A stretch of DNA of 64,000 bases. It comes from Nocardia jiangxiensis NBRC 101359 (GTDB lineage Bacteria > Actinomycetota > Actinomycetes > Mycobacteriales > Mycobacteriaceae). The position numbers were made by a program, and so were the translations under genes. The stretch lies in contig NZ_BAGB01000054.1 of the NCBI RefSeq assembly GCF_000308615.1, positions 62,001-126,000 on the forward strand, in the 5' to 3' direction. Each line of letters starts with the position of its first letter. Position 1 is the first letter of the stretch. Below are positions 33,854-41,404 of the stretch, piece after piece. The notes under the pieces were generated by a model. It saw only the letters and a program-made list of their open reading frames with translations, made no database searches and had not been told where the DNA came from.

Positions 33854-34885
33854 ATGCGCATCGGAGTCTTGACCGGAGGCGGAGACTGCCCCGGACTGAA
33901 CGCGGTCATCCGAGCCGTCGTCCGCACCGCGAACGGCCGCTACGGGGACGCGGTCGTCGGGTTCCAGGACGGCTGGCGCGGACTACTCGAGGATCGCAAG
34001 ATCCACATCCACAACGACGATCGCACCGACCGGATACTCACCAAGGGCGGCACCATACTCGGCACCGCGCGCACCAATCCGGACGTGCTGCGTGACGGCC
34101 TGGGCCGGGTCAAGCAGACCCTGGACGACAACGGCATCGACGCACTCATCCCGATCGGCGGCGAGGGCACGCTCACCGCGGGCAGCTGGCTGGCCGACGA
34201 GGGCGTCCCGGTGGTCGGCGTGCCCAAGACCATCGATAACGACATCGATTGCACCGACACGACTTTCGGCCACGACACCGCGGTCACCATCGCCACCGAC
34301 GCCATCGACCGCCTGCACACCACCGCCGAATCGCATCAGCGCGTCATGCTGGTGGAGGTGATGGGCCGGCACGCCGGATGGATCGCGATGAACGCCGGTA
34401 TCGCGGCGGGCGCACATCTGACGCTGGTTCCCGAGGTGCCCTTCGACGTCGACGAGGTGTGCACGATGATCAAACGCCGCTTCCAGCGCGGTGATTCGCA
34501 TTTCATCTGCGTGGTGGCCGAGGGCGCGAAACCCGGTGAGGGCTCGTTCGCGCTGCGCCAGGGCGGTATCGACGAATACGGTCACGAACGTTTCACCGGT
34601 GTGGCCCATCAGCTCGGTGTGGAGATCGAACGCCGCATCGGCAAGGAGGTCCGCACCACCGTCCTGGGCCACGTCCAGCGCGGCGGCACCCCCACCGCCT
34701 TCGACCGCGTCCTGGCGACCCGCTTCGGCGTGCACGCCACCGAGGCCGTGCACAACGGCCAGTTCGGCCAGATGGTCGCCCTGCACGGCACCGAAATAGA
34801 CCTCGTCCCCCTCTCCGAGGCCACCAAACAGCTCAAACTCGTTCCGGCACACCGGCATGACGAGGCGGCCGCCTTCTTCGGCTGA
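33854..34885 (+). CDS. pfkA: 6-phosphofructokinase
   Basis: A 343-residue PfkA-type enzyme that phosphorylates fructose 6-phosphate in glycolysis. Motifs are GVLTGGGDCPGLNAVIR, the nucleotide-binding IGGEGTL, VPKTIDNDIDCTDTTFGHDTA with the catalytic Asp, and the substrate helix MGRHAGWIAMNAG. The GGEG and PKTIDND combination is typical of actinobacterial enzymes, which group between classical ATP and pyrophosphate types. I expect ATP use, as in Streptomyces and mycobacteria. In M. tuberculosis pfkA lies directly beside gatB on the same strand; here it is on the opposite strand and 13.7 kb away. Confidence 0.95.
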   Translation: MRIGVLTGGGDCPGLNAVIRAVVRTANGRYGDAVVGFQDGWRGLLEDRKIHIHNDDRTDRILTKGGTILGTARTNPDVLRDGLGRVKQTLDDNGIDALIPIGGEGTLTAGSWLADEGVPVVGVPKTIDNDIDCTDTTFGHDTAVTIATDAIDRLHTTAESHQRVMLVEVMGRHAGWIAMNAGIAAGAHLTLVPEVPFDVDEVCTMIKRRFQRGDSHFICVVAEGAKPGEGSFALRQGGIDEYGHERFTGVAHQLGVEIERRIGKEVRTTVLGHVQRGGTPTAFDRVLATRFGVHATEAVHNGQFGQMVALHGTEIDLVPLSEATKQLKLVPAHRHDEAAAFFG

Positions 34886-34930
34886 GCCGCGCGGCCGCCG
34901 AGTCCCGGCCAGATCCTTTCGAGACTGATC

Positions 34931-35210
34931 GTGCGTTCGCTACCGGCGGGGGCGGCGGGCCTGGAAGACATCGCGCGACTGCTGATGATGCATCCGCGTG
35001 CGGTACAACGCGAACTCGCCGGTACCGGAACAACTTTCGAGGCCATGGTGGACGACGCACGACGCGATCTGACCACCACGCTACTGGCCAACCGCGACGT
35101 CTCGCTGTCCGCGGTCGCCCGCCAGATCGGATATTCCGAACAGAGCACACTCACCCGAAGCTGCCACCGATGGTTCAAGATGTCCGCGTTGGCGAAACGC
35201 CGAGAAACTG
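34931..35210 (+). pseudogene. 3' remnant of an AraC-family regulator
   Basis: About 90 residues match the C-terminal DNA-binding part of an AraC/XylS regulator. LEDIARLLMMHPRAVQRELAG is the first helix-turn-helix, and LSAVARQIGYSEQSTLTRSCHRWF the second. The ligand-binding N-terminal two-thirds of a normal gene is absent; pfkA ends 45 bases upstream. The reading frame runs on past the natural end (near MSALAKRRE) into unrelated sequence. It is a truncated, probably non-functional gene. Confidence 0.65.
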
Positions 35211-35260
35211 ACCGGTCAGAGCGAGGAGACGTCCGCAATCGATCGCGCTCCGATGACGCG

Positions 35261-35560
35261 TCAGCGTGTTTCGGCGCGCACCTGCCCGGCCTCGCTCGTG
35301 GCCCGCCGACGATGGCCCACCAGCACGACACCCACCGCAGCAGCGGTGAAGGCGGCGCTGCACCACAGTGCCGTGGCCGGGCGGTCGGTGCGGTCGACCA
35401 GTGGACCGGCGGCGAAAGGGCCGAGAACGGCACCGACATTGAATGCGGTGGTCGCCAAGGCACCGGCGATACGCGGAGCAGCCGGTGCGGCGGTCTGCAC
35501 GATCGTCGCGATCAGCGTCGAACCGCCGCCCAGCCCACAGGCCGGGCGGCTACCGTCTGG
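35261..35560 (-). pseudogene. 3' remnant of an MFS efflux transporter
   Basis: On the minus strand the sequence reads like the last two helices of a drug-type major facilitator: LGGGSTLIATIVQTAAPAAPR, AGALATTAFNVGAVLGPFAAG and ALWCSAAFTAAAVGVVLVG. The stop is at 35261. Ten or more upstream helices are missing, and sequence upstream of about 35560 is no longer recognisable. Together with the AraC remnant it probably derives from one lost regulator/efflux locus. Confidence 0.6.
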
Positions 35561-35630
35561 ATGCCTCCGGAGAACTCACCCCGACACCTTAACAACCCAC
35601 CTCCATCACACCGAAGCGACGACTACAACG

Positions 35631-35838
35631 TCATGACCCGCCCCCTCCGGATGATGTTCCGTCCGGCGGCAATTCGTTATCGACGTGCCGGAATGAGTTG
35701 TGCCGCATGATGTTCGGCCCGTCACCGATGAGTTGTCGAAACCTCTTGCGCCATGCTCCGGTGTAGGTGACAGGGATGTTCCGCCAGGTTCCGCGCCATC
35801 CTGTCCAGCACGTCGGCCGCACGGAGGAGGTGATCATT
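35631..35838 (-). pseudogene. Possible frameshifted short gene
   Basis: Two overlapping minus-strand frames together look protein-like. The first reads NDHLLRAADVLDRMARNLAE from a GTG near 35838. After a one-base shift the other frame continues IPVTYTGAWRKRFRQLIGD to HVDNELPPDG and stops at 35631. This could be a decayed gene in the same degraded patch, or chance. I cannot name a family. The interval 34886-35937 otherwise contains no intact gene. Confidence 0.25.
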
Positions 35839-35937
35839 CACAGCGCTCGAGCCCAGCACGACCGGCGAGGATCGCCTGCGATGTCGAGTCGTGCGTCGGC
35901 GGTGTCGTGCCGGCGACCAGCACATTCGATACCCGTA

Positions 35938-36777
35938 CTAGAGGCGTGTCGCGGTGCGAACGAGGTCGGCGACGGCTCTGGATCTGCTGTGCGGTGGCCA
36001 GGCGATGACGGTCGTGACGGCCGGTGCGTCCGGTACGGGGATGAGGGCGTGTCCCTCGCGCAGGTGCGTTCGGGCCGACTCGGGCAGCATCGCGCAGGCG
36101 CGGCCGAGCGCGATCAGCTGGGCGAGCTGGGTGTGGTCGCGGACCTGCGGGCCGGGTCCATCCGGATAGCTTCCGTCCGGTCGGGGCCAGCGCGGCAGCG
36201 GCAGGTCCGTGAGGGCAGCGACCTCGGCCGAGGAGATGTGCGACCGGGTGGCGAGCGGGTGGCCCGCGGGCAGGACGAGGATCTGCTGCTCGGTGTACAG
36301 ATCCTCGGTGTCTAGTCCGGCGGTGGTGTCGAAGGGCCGGTGCAGCAGGGCGACGTCGGCGCGCCCGTCGCGCAACAGGCGTTCCTGCTCGCCGGGCCCG
36401 CACAGCAGCACCTCCACGGTGACCGAGTCCGGTTCGGCCGCATAGGCATTCAGCAGTTTCGGCAGCAGTTCGCTGGACGCTCCGGCCTTCGTGGCCAGCA
36501 CCACGCCGGGCCGATCGGCGGCCGCGCGACGGGTGCGACGTTCGGCGGCTTCGACCGCGTCCAGTGCGGCGCGGGCTTCGCGCAGCAGCACCGACCCCGC
36601 CTCGGTCAAAGCGATCGCGCGGGTGGTGCGGTGCAGCAGAACCACTCCGAGCCGTCGTTCGAGCTGCTGGATCGCCCGCGACAACGGCGGTTGCGCGATG
36701 GCCAGGCGCTGTGCCGCCCGCCCGAAGTGCAACTCCTCGGCGACCGCGACGAAGTATCGCAACTCCCGAGTCTCCAC
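35938..36777 (-). CDS. LysR-family transcriptional regulator
   Basis: A 279-residue regulator. The winged helix-turn-helix at residues 1-60 begins METRELRYFVAVAEELHFGRAAQRLAIAQPPLSRAIQQLE. The ligand-binding domain (about 90-275) is a normal two-lobe LysR sensor with FDTTAGLDTEDLYTEQQILVLPAGHPL. It faces an SDR oxidoreductase gene with 104 bases between them, the usual divergent layout in which the regulator controls the neighbouring enzyme. The inducer is unknown. Confidence 0.92.
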   Translation of the reverse strand: METRELRYFVAVAEELHFGRAAQRLAIAQPPLSRAIQQLERRLGVVLLHRTTRAIALTEAGSVLLREARAALDAVEAAERRTRRAAADRPGVVLATKAGASSELLPKLLNAYAAEPDSVTVEVLLCGPGEQERLLRDGRADVALLHRPFDTTAGLDTEDLYTEQQILVLPAGHPLATRSHISSAEVAALTDLPLPRWPRPDGSYPDGPGPQVRDHTQLAQLIALGRACAMLPESARTHLREGHALIPVPDAPAVTTVIAWPPHSRSRAVADLVRTATRL

Positions 36778-36881
36778 CGTCCCATGATATCCGCCGCTGA
36801 CCGCGATCCATACCCGTGCGGTATTGCCGCCTACTCGGTAGGTGTTGGACGCCCCATGCGAAGCCGACCCAGTATTTCGGT

Positions 36882-37607
36882 ATGAGTGAACAGACGATCG
36901 CGCTGGTGACCGGCGCGAACAAAGGAATCGGCTACGAGATCGCGGCGGGCTTGGGCGCTCTGGGCTGGCGCGTCGGCGTCGGCGCGCGAGATGCGCAGCG
37001 CCGCGACACCGCGGTGGACAAGCTGCGCGCGGCCGGAGTCGACGCGTTCGGCGTACCGCTCGACGTGACCGACGACGCGAGTGTGGCCGCCGCGGCCGAG
37101 CTGATCGCCGACCGGGCCGGCGGGCTCGACGTCCTGGTCAACAACGCCGCGATCACCGGAGGGATGCCACAGGCACCCACCACCGTCGCGCCCGCGACCG
37201 TGCGAGATGTGGTGGACACCAACGTGATCGGGGTCATTCGCGTCACCAACGCGATGCTGCCCATGCTGCGCGCCTCCGCCTCGCCGCGGATCGTGAACAT
37301 GTCCAGCACCGTCGGCTCCCTCACCCTGCAATCCACTCCCGGCGCCGAAACGGGCCCGATCTCCGCTGCCTACGCGGTGTCGAAATCCCTCCTCAACGCC
37401 GTCACCATCCAATACGTCAAGGAACTGGGCGACACCAACATCCTGATCAACTCCGGCTGCCCCGGTTTCACCGCCACAGACCTCAACGGCTTCCGCGGCA
37501 TCCGCACCCCGCAACAGGGCGCGGCGATCGCGATCCACCTCGCAACCCTCCCCGACGACGGACCGACCGGCGGATTCTTCGACGACGCCGGAACAGTCCC
37601 CTGGTGA
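36882..37607 (+). CDS. SDR-family NAD(P)-dependent oxidoreductase
   Basis: A 241-residue classical short-chain dehydrogenase/reductase. The Rossmann motif is TGANKGIGYEIA (TGxxxGxG), followed by DVTDD, NNAA and catalytic Ser in NMSSTVGS. The YxxxK motif is YAVSKSLL. It resembles plant-like carbonyl reductase and (+)-neomenthol dehydrogenase-type SDRs (GANKGIG). The ATG at 36882 begins MSEQTIALVTGANKG. The gene is likely regulated by the divergent LysR protein. Substrate unknown. Confidence 0.92.
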   Translation: MSEQTIALVTGANKGIGYEIAAGLGALGWRVGVGARDAQRRDTAVDKLRAAGVDAFGVPLDVTDDASVAAAAELIADRAGGLDVLVNNAAITGGMPQAPTTVAPATVRDVVDTNVIGVIRVTNAMLPMLRASASPRIVNMSSTVGSLTLQSTPGAETGPISAAYAVSKSLLNAVTIQYVKELGDTNILINSGCPGFTATDLNGFRGIRTPQQGAAIAIHLATLPDDGPTGGFFDDAGTVPW

Positions 37608-37675
37608 GGACCGCAGTACAGATCGGCCTGATATCGGTTCCCCAGCATTCCGATATTCCCTGACAGGCCGAGTGA

Positions 37676-37708
37676 ACAGGCGCGCGCCATCGAATGGCGC
37701 GCGCCTGT
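37676..37708. terminator. Strong hairpin downstream of the SDR gene (first of two)
   Basis: Perfect 15-base arms (37676-37690 and 37694-37708) with a three-base loop CGA. It lies 69 bases after the SDR stop. It probably ends SDR transcription, though there is no U-tract. Confidence 0.65.
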
Positions 37709-37716
37709 CGCGCATT

Positions 37717-37763
37717 GCAGAGAGCCGACATCCGGCGTGGTACGCGGGATGTCGGCTCTCTGC
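37717..37763. terminator. Second strong hairpin, directly after the first
   Basis: Perfect 17-base arms (37717-37733 and 37747-37763) around a 13-base loop, eight bases after the first hairpin. Tandem hairpins of this strength may insulate the downstream XRE/DUF397 locus. The remaining gap, 37764-38228, shows no gene; a TAGCTT at 38141-38146 may be the -10 of the XRE gene. Confidence 0.6.
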
Positions 37764-38228
37764 CATGCCGTGACCATGATGATCGAACTCGCTTGTGCGC
37801 GACCGGGAGCCTACGCAGGCAGCAGCGCGGTGAGCATCGCGCGAGGGCCCGTCACTGGTTCGCTTCGCGCACATATGTTTCCGCACTGTTTGTAGGGCGA
37901 TGTTTGTGCTTACGAATTCCTGCACGGTGAATTCCAGTACGGATAGTTGACGATGCCTCCTCGGCGGCGGGGATGTTCGTTGAGTCGCACCCGGTCTGTG
38001 ATCGGGTTTCCAGATTGTCGGTGGGTGTCATTACAGTCGTGACTGCACTCTCCGAAGACGTAGTTTGCAGGCGAATGCCCGACGGGCGCTTGCTGATTCG
38101 TTCTCCCTGCGGCACACATCGAGTACACACCGAATCGTGCTAGCTTGGGGTCCGGTCAATGGCATTCGTCGCCAAAAGAAAACGTTCCAATCAATCTGAA
38201 TGCAACAGTCACAGCCAAAGGGGGCCTC

Positions 38229-39110
38229 ATGACGATCGAAGCGACCACCGTGCCACGCAGGCTGCTCGCCAGACGGCTGGTCGAGTTGCGGGAGTCCACC
38301 GGCCTCACTCGCGACGCCGCCGCCGAGCTCGCCGAGATCGGTCGACAAACCCTGTGGCGCTTGGAGAACGGACGCACCTCGGAGGTCAAGAAGCCGACCA
38401 TCCGGGCGCTCTGCCGCGTCTACGAGGTCGAGGATGAGGATCTCAACAACCTGCTGTGGCTGGCGGACGAGTCGCGTAAGGACGGTTGGTGGCAGCCGTA
38501 CAGTGAAGCGATCTTTCCCAACACCGACCTGTTCATCAGTCTCGAACAATCAGCGAGTCGGATCGTCTCATTCCAACTCACTTTGATACCCGGACTCGCG
38601 CAGACAGCCGACTATCGCCGCGCAATGGCATTGGATTACCGACCACCATTGAGTGATCAGCAAATCGACCAGCATCTCGAACTCCTCGCCAAACGCCAAG
38701 CATGCCTGACTGATTCGAAGAATCCGAAGATCTTCGATATACGAATAAGCGAGGCAGTGTTTCGTCACCTGATCGGAGGTAAATCCGTGATGCGCGATCA
38801 GGTACGCCACCTGCACGAACTGAGCATGCTCCCGAACATATCGGTGCGAATCGTACCTTTTTCGATCGAAGGATATCTCGGACTGCAAGTGAGCTCATTC
38901 GTGATGCTCGAGTTTCCGCGGCAACTGAATCCGGCGCTCACTCAGACCCCTATCGTCTACATCGAGAACTATGCTGGGTCTTTGTATCTGGACAAGCCGA
39001 TGGAGATCGAGAGGTATCGCCAGGCACTGTCGGACATCGAGACGGTATCGCTGGACGAATCGCAGTCCAGAGCACTTCTACAGACGATCGAACGGGAGTA
39101 CATGGCATGA
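38229..39110 (+). CDS. XRE helix-turn-helix protein with DUF5753 domain
   Basis: A 293-residue regulator. The N-terminal XRE domain (about residues 10-75) contains LVELRESTGLTRDAAAELAE and RQTLWRLENGRTSEVKKPTI. The DUF5753 domain (about 105-285) has FQLTLIPGLAQTADYRRAM and the usual RVVPFS-like strand (VRIVPFSIEGYLGL). It overlaps the DUF397 gene by four bases. Such pairs are abundant in Streptomyces and Nocardia; some act in development, and Scr1/Scr2-type pairs have been described as toxin-antitoxin-like. The coding sequence around 38.5-38.9 kb is visibly less GC-rich than its neighbours, suggesting recent acquisition. Confidence 0.92.
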   Translation: MTIEATTVPRRLLARRLVELRESTGLTRDAAAELAEIGRQTLWRLENGRTSEVKKPTIRALCRVYEVEDEDLNNLLWLADESRKDGWWQPYSEAIFPNTDLFISLEQSASRIVSFQLTLIPGLAQTADYRRAMALDYRPPLSDQQIDQHLELLAKRQACLTDSKNPKIFDIRISEAVFRHLIGGKSVMRDQVRHLHELSMLPNISVRIVPFSIEGYLGLQVSSFVMLEFPRQLNPALTQTPIVYIENYAGSLYLDKPMEIERYRQALSDIETVSLDESQSRALLQTIEREYMA

Positions 39111-39301
39111 ACATCGACCTGTCCGCCGCGCAGTGGTTCAAGAGCAGTCGAAGCCAAACGGGGAGAGACTGCGTGGAGGTCGCCCACCTCGACGGCGGCA
39201 TGGTCGGCGTCCGCGACTCCAAGAACCCCACCGGCCCGGCACTGATCTTCACCGCGGGCGAGTGGGATGCCTTCGTGGCCAACGTGAATCACCACCCGTA
39301 A
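39107..39301 (+). CDS. DUF397 domain protein
   Basis: A 64-residue, full-length DUF397 protein. It has the typical start LSAAQWFKSSRSQTGRDCVEVA, then GMVGVRDSKNPTGPALIF and WDAFVANV. It is translationally coupled (ATGA overlap) to the XRE-DUF5753 gene. The two products probably interact, but the molecular function is unproven. Confidence 0.93.
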   Translation: MNIDLSAAQWFKSSRSQTGRDCVEVAHLDGGMVGVRDSKNPTGPALIFTAGEWDAFVANVNHHP

Positions 39302-39312
39302 GCAAACCCGCC

Positions 39313-40539
39313 TCACGACGCGGCGTCCGCCACCCCGTTCGCCGCGTCGGCAGGCCGCTCGTCCGCCTCGTCCCGCAGCTGCCTCGCGCGCCGATCGCGG
39401 TAACGCACCAGAGCCCACAACAACACCGCCTCGGCGATCGCGGTGAAGACCGTCAGGAACTGACTGAAATAACTGGCCAGCACATTCACCACGGTCAACG
39501 ACACGACATCGGACCAGATGGCAAGGCGCACACCGAGTTCCTCGTTTCCGCGCAACCACGCCACCGCACCGACCGCGCACCCGATACCGACCGCGAGCTC
39601 GGCCACTGCCGCAATCGCCAAGGCCGCCAGGGATTTCCAGCCGTGGCCCTGGGTCATGTCGAGCATCCGGTCGATTTCGTGCCAGTGCGAATGCCAACCG
39701 GCGATCACCACACCGGCCAGCGCCAGCCGCAGCAGCGACCACACGCCGTGTGCGATCAGCACCGCGATCAGTACGACACGCAACATCGGCAGCGGCAGGA
39801 ACCGCTTCTCGATCGCGAGGCCGATCCGGGTCAGCCGCCGCTCGAGTTCCGGCTCGGTGTCACACGGCAGTGCGCTCAGGTAATCGTTCAGTGCGACAAC
39901 GAGTTCGCGATGTTCGGGACCGCACCTCTCCGGATCGATGGCGCGAAGTTCGGCGAGCAGCTCCGCGCGTCGCTGGGCGTTCATCCGGGTGCCGACGGAC
40001 TGGCCGACCTCCTCGGTGATCGCGCCCAGTGCCAGCTCCGGATGCACGTTCCGCCGCCGCGCCGACATCCGCGCCACCGCGACGGTCAGCAGAAAGGCCA
40101 GGTAGATGATCGGAGCAGCCAGCGGAAAGAAGTAGTTGTTGTCCGTGGTGATGAATTTGCCCACCTCATCGATGAACAGCCCCAACCCCACCCCGGACAA
40201 CAGCGCGGCCCAAGTCATCGCCGTCCGGCCCGAGGACATCAGCAAGAGCAGGCACGAAATCACCAGCAGCAGACCGCCGAACAGAGCGTGGGCGATGTGG
40301 TACGTGCTCCCGCCGATCTTCGGATATCCGGAGGCCATCAGGTACAGCCGGGTGATCACGACGGTCAACCCGAAAGCCACCGCCATCAACGTCACCAGCC
40401 GCCCGGCCTCGGGCCGCCACCGCATCCTCACACCCTGTGCGCCGATCATGAGAGTCACACTTCCACACCCCCGACCCGGGCGAATGCCGGTCACCCGATC
40501 GCGCGGTTGCCCCGAGGTCGAACCGACATGCTCGCTCAC
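39313..40539 (-). CDS. Multi-pass membrane protein of unknown function
   Basis: A protein of up to 408 residues with about eight hydrophobic segments. Four near the N-terminus include YHIAHALFGGLLLVISCLLLL and AALLSGVGLGLFIDEVGKF; four are in the C-terminal half. A soluble helical stretch of about 75 residues lies between (AQRRAELLAELRAIDPERCG region). The acidic FIDEVGKFIT turn after helix 3 is striking. I do not recognise a family. The start is uncertain: a GTG at 40539 gives the longest form, whereas a GTG at 40458 just before the hydrophobic part may be the real one. It is divergent from a methyltransferase gene 50 bases away. Confidence 0.7.
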   Translation of the reverse strand: MSEHVGSTSGQPRDRVTGIRPGRGCGSVTLMIGAQGVRMRWRPEAGRLVTLMAVAFGLTVVITRLYLMASGYPKIGGSTYHIAHALFGGLLLVISCLLLLMSSGRTAMTWAALLSGVGLGLFIDEVGKFITTDNNYFFPLAAPIIYLAFLLTVAVARMSARRRNVHPELALGAITEEVGQSVGTRMNAQRRAELLAELRAIDPERCGPEHRELVVALNDYLSALPCDTEPELERRLTRIGLAIEKRFLPLPMLRVVLIAVLIAHGVWSLLRLALAGVVIAGWHSHWHEIDRMLDMTQGHGWKSLAALAIAAVAELAVGIGCAVGAVAWLRGNEELGVRLAIWSDVVSLTVVNVLASYFSQFLTVFTAIAEAVLLWALVRYRDRRARQLRDEADERPADAANGVADAAS

Positions 40540-40589
40540 CGCCCACTTGCTACCTTGATGTCGACTCGTCTTCGAAAGGACTCTGCACT

Positions 40590-41396
40590 GTGGAACCCGG
40601 CTCTCCTGTCGACCTGCAGAAGGATCAGCCTCACACCGCCCGGATGTACGACTACTACCTCGGCGGCAAGGATCACTACCGCGCAGACCGGGAAGCAGCC
40701 GAAAAAGTCGTGGGCATCTGGCCCGGAGTGCGGGCGGCCGCGCGGGAGAACAGGGCCTTCATCCACCGCGTGACACGTTTTCTCGCGAACGAGGGCATTC
40801 GTCAATTCCTCGACATCGGCACCGGTATCCCGACCGAGCCGAATCTGCATCAGGTCGCCCAGCAGGTCGCGCCCGACGCGCGAATTGTCTACGCCGACAA
40901 CGATCCGCTCGTGCTCGTGCACGCCAGAGCGTTGATGGTCAGCACACCGGAGGGACGCACCAACTACGTCTCCGCCGACGTCACCAAGCCCGAAACGATC
41001 CTCGACGCACCGGGATTGCACGAGACGCTGGACCTGACCCAGCCGGTCGCGCTCAGCCTCAACGCACTGTTTCATTTCGTCCCCGACGAGCAGGATGCCT
41101 ACGGCATCGTCGACACGCTGATGGACGGGCTCGCGCCCGGCTCGTATCTGGTGATGACGCACGTGACCCCGGATTTCGATCCGGCCGCGATATCCACCGT
41201 GGTCGACATTTACCGCGGCAGCGGCCTATCGTGCCAGGTCCGAACCCGGGACGAGTTCCTGCGGTTCTTCCGGCAGCTGGAGCTGGTCGATCCCGGCGTG
41301 CAGGTGCCGCACCGCTGGCGTCCCGATGGTGTCGAGCACCCGAAGAAGGTGGACGCGGAAGTGTCCGCCTACGCAGGCGTCGCGCGGAAGCAGTAG
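40590..41396 (+). CDS. SAM-dependent methyltransferase of the PF04672 (DUF574) family, copy 1
   Basis: A 268-residue protein with the family signature TARMYDYYLGGKDHYRADREAAEKV near residues 16-40. The SAM-binding strand is FLDIGTGIPTEPNLHQVAQ, and ADNDPLVLVHARAL and NYVSADVTKPE follow. The end is YAGVARKQ. AAAGGA lies nine bases before the GTG at 40590. The family is greatly expanded in Nocardia, Streptomyces and Mycobacterium, but its substrates are unknown. A second copy lies at 55434-56219. Confidence 0.92.
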   Translation: MEPGSPVDLQKDQPHTARMYDYYLGGKDHYRADREAAEKVVGIWPGVRAAARENRAFIHRVTRFLANEGIRQFLDIGTGIPTEPNLHQVAQQVAPDARIVYADNDPLVLVHARALMVSTPEGRTNYVSADVTKPETILDAPGLHETLDLTQPVALSLNALFHFVPDEQDAYGIVDTLMDGLAPGSYLVMTHVTPDFDPAAISTVVDIYRGSGLSCQVRTRDEFLRFFRQLELVDPGVQVPHRWRPDGVEHPKKVDAEVSAYAGVARKQ

Positions 41397-41404
41397 CTCG
41401 CGTT

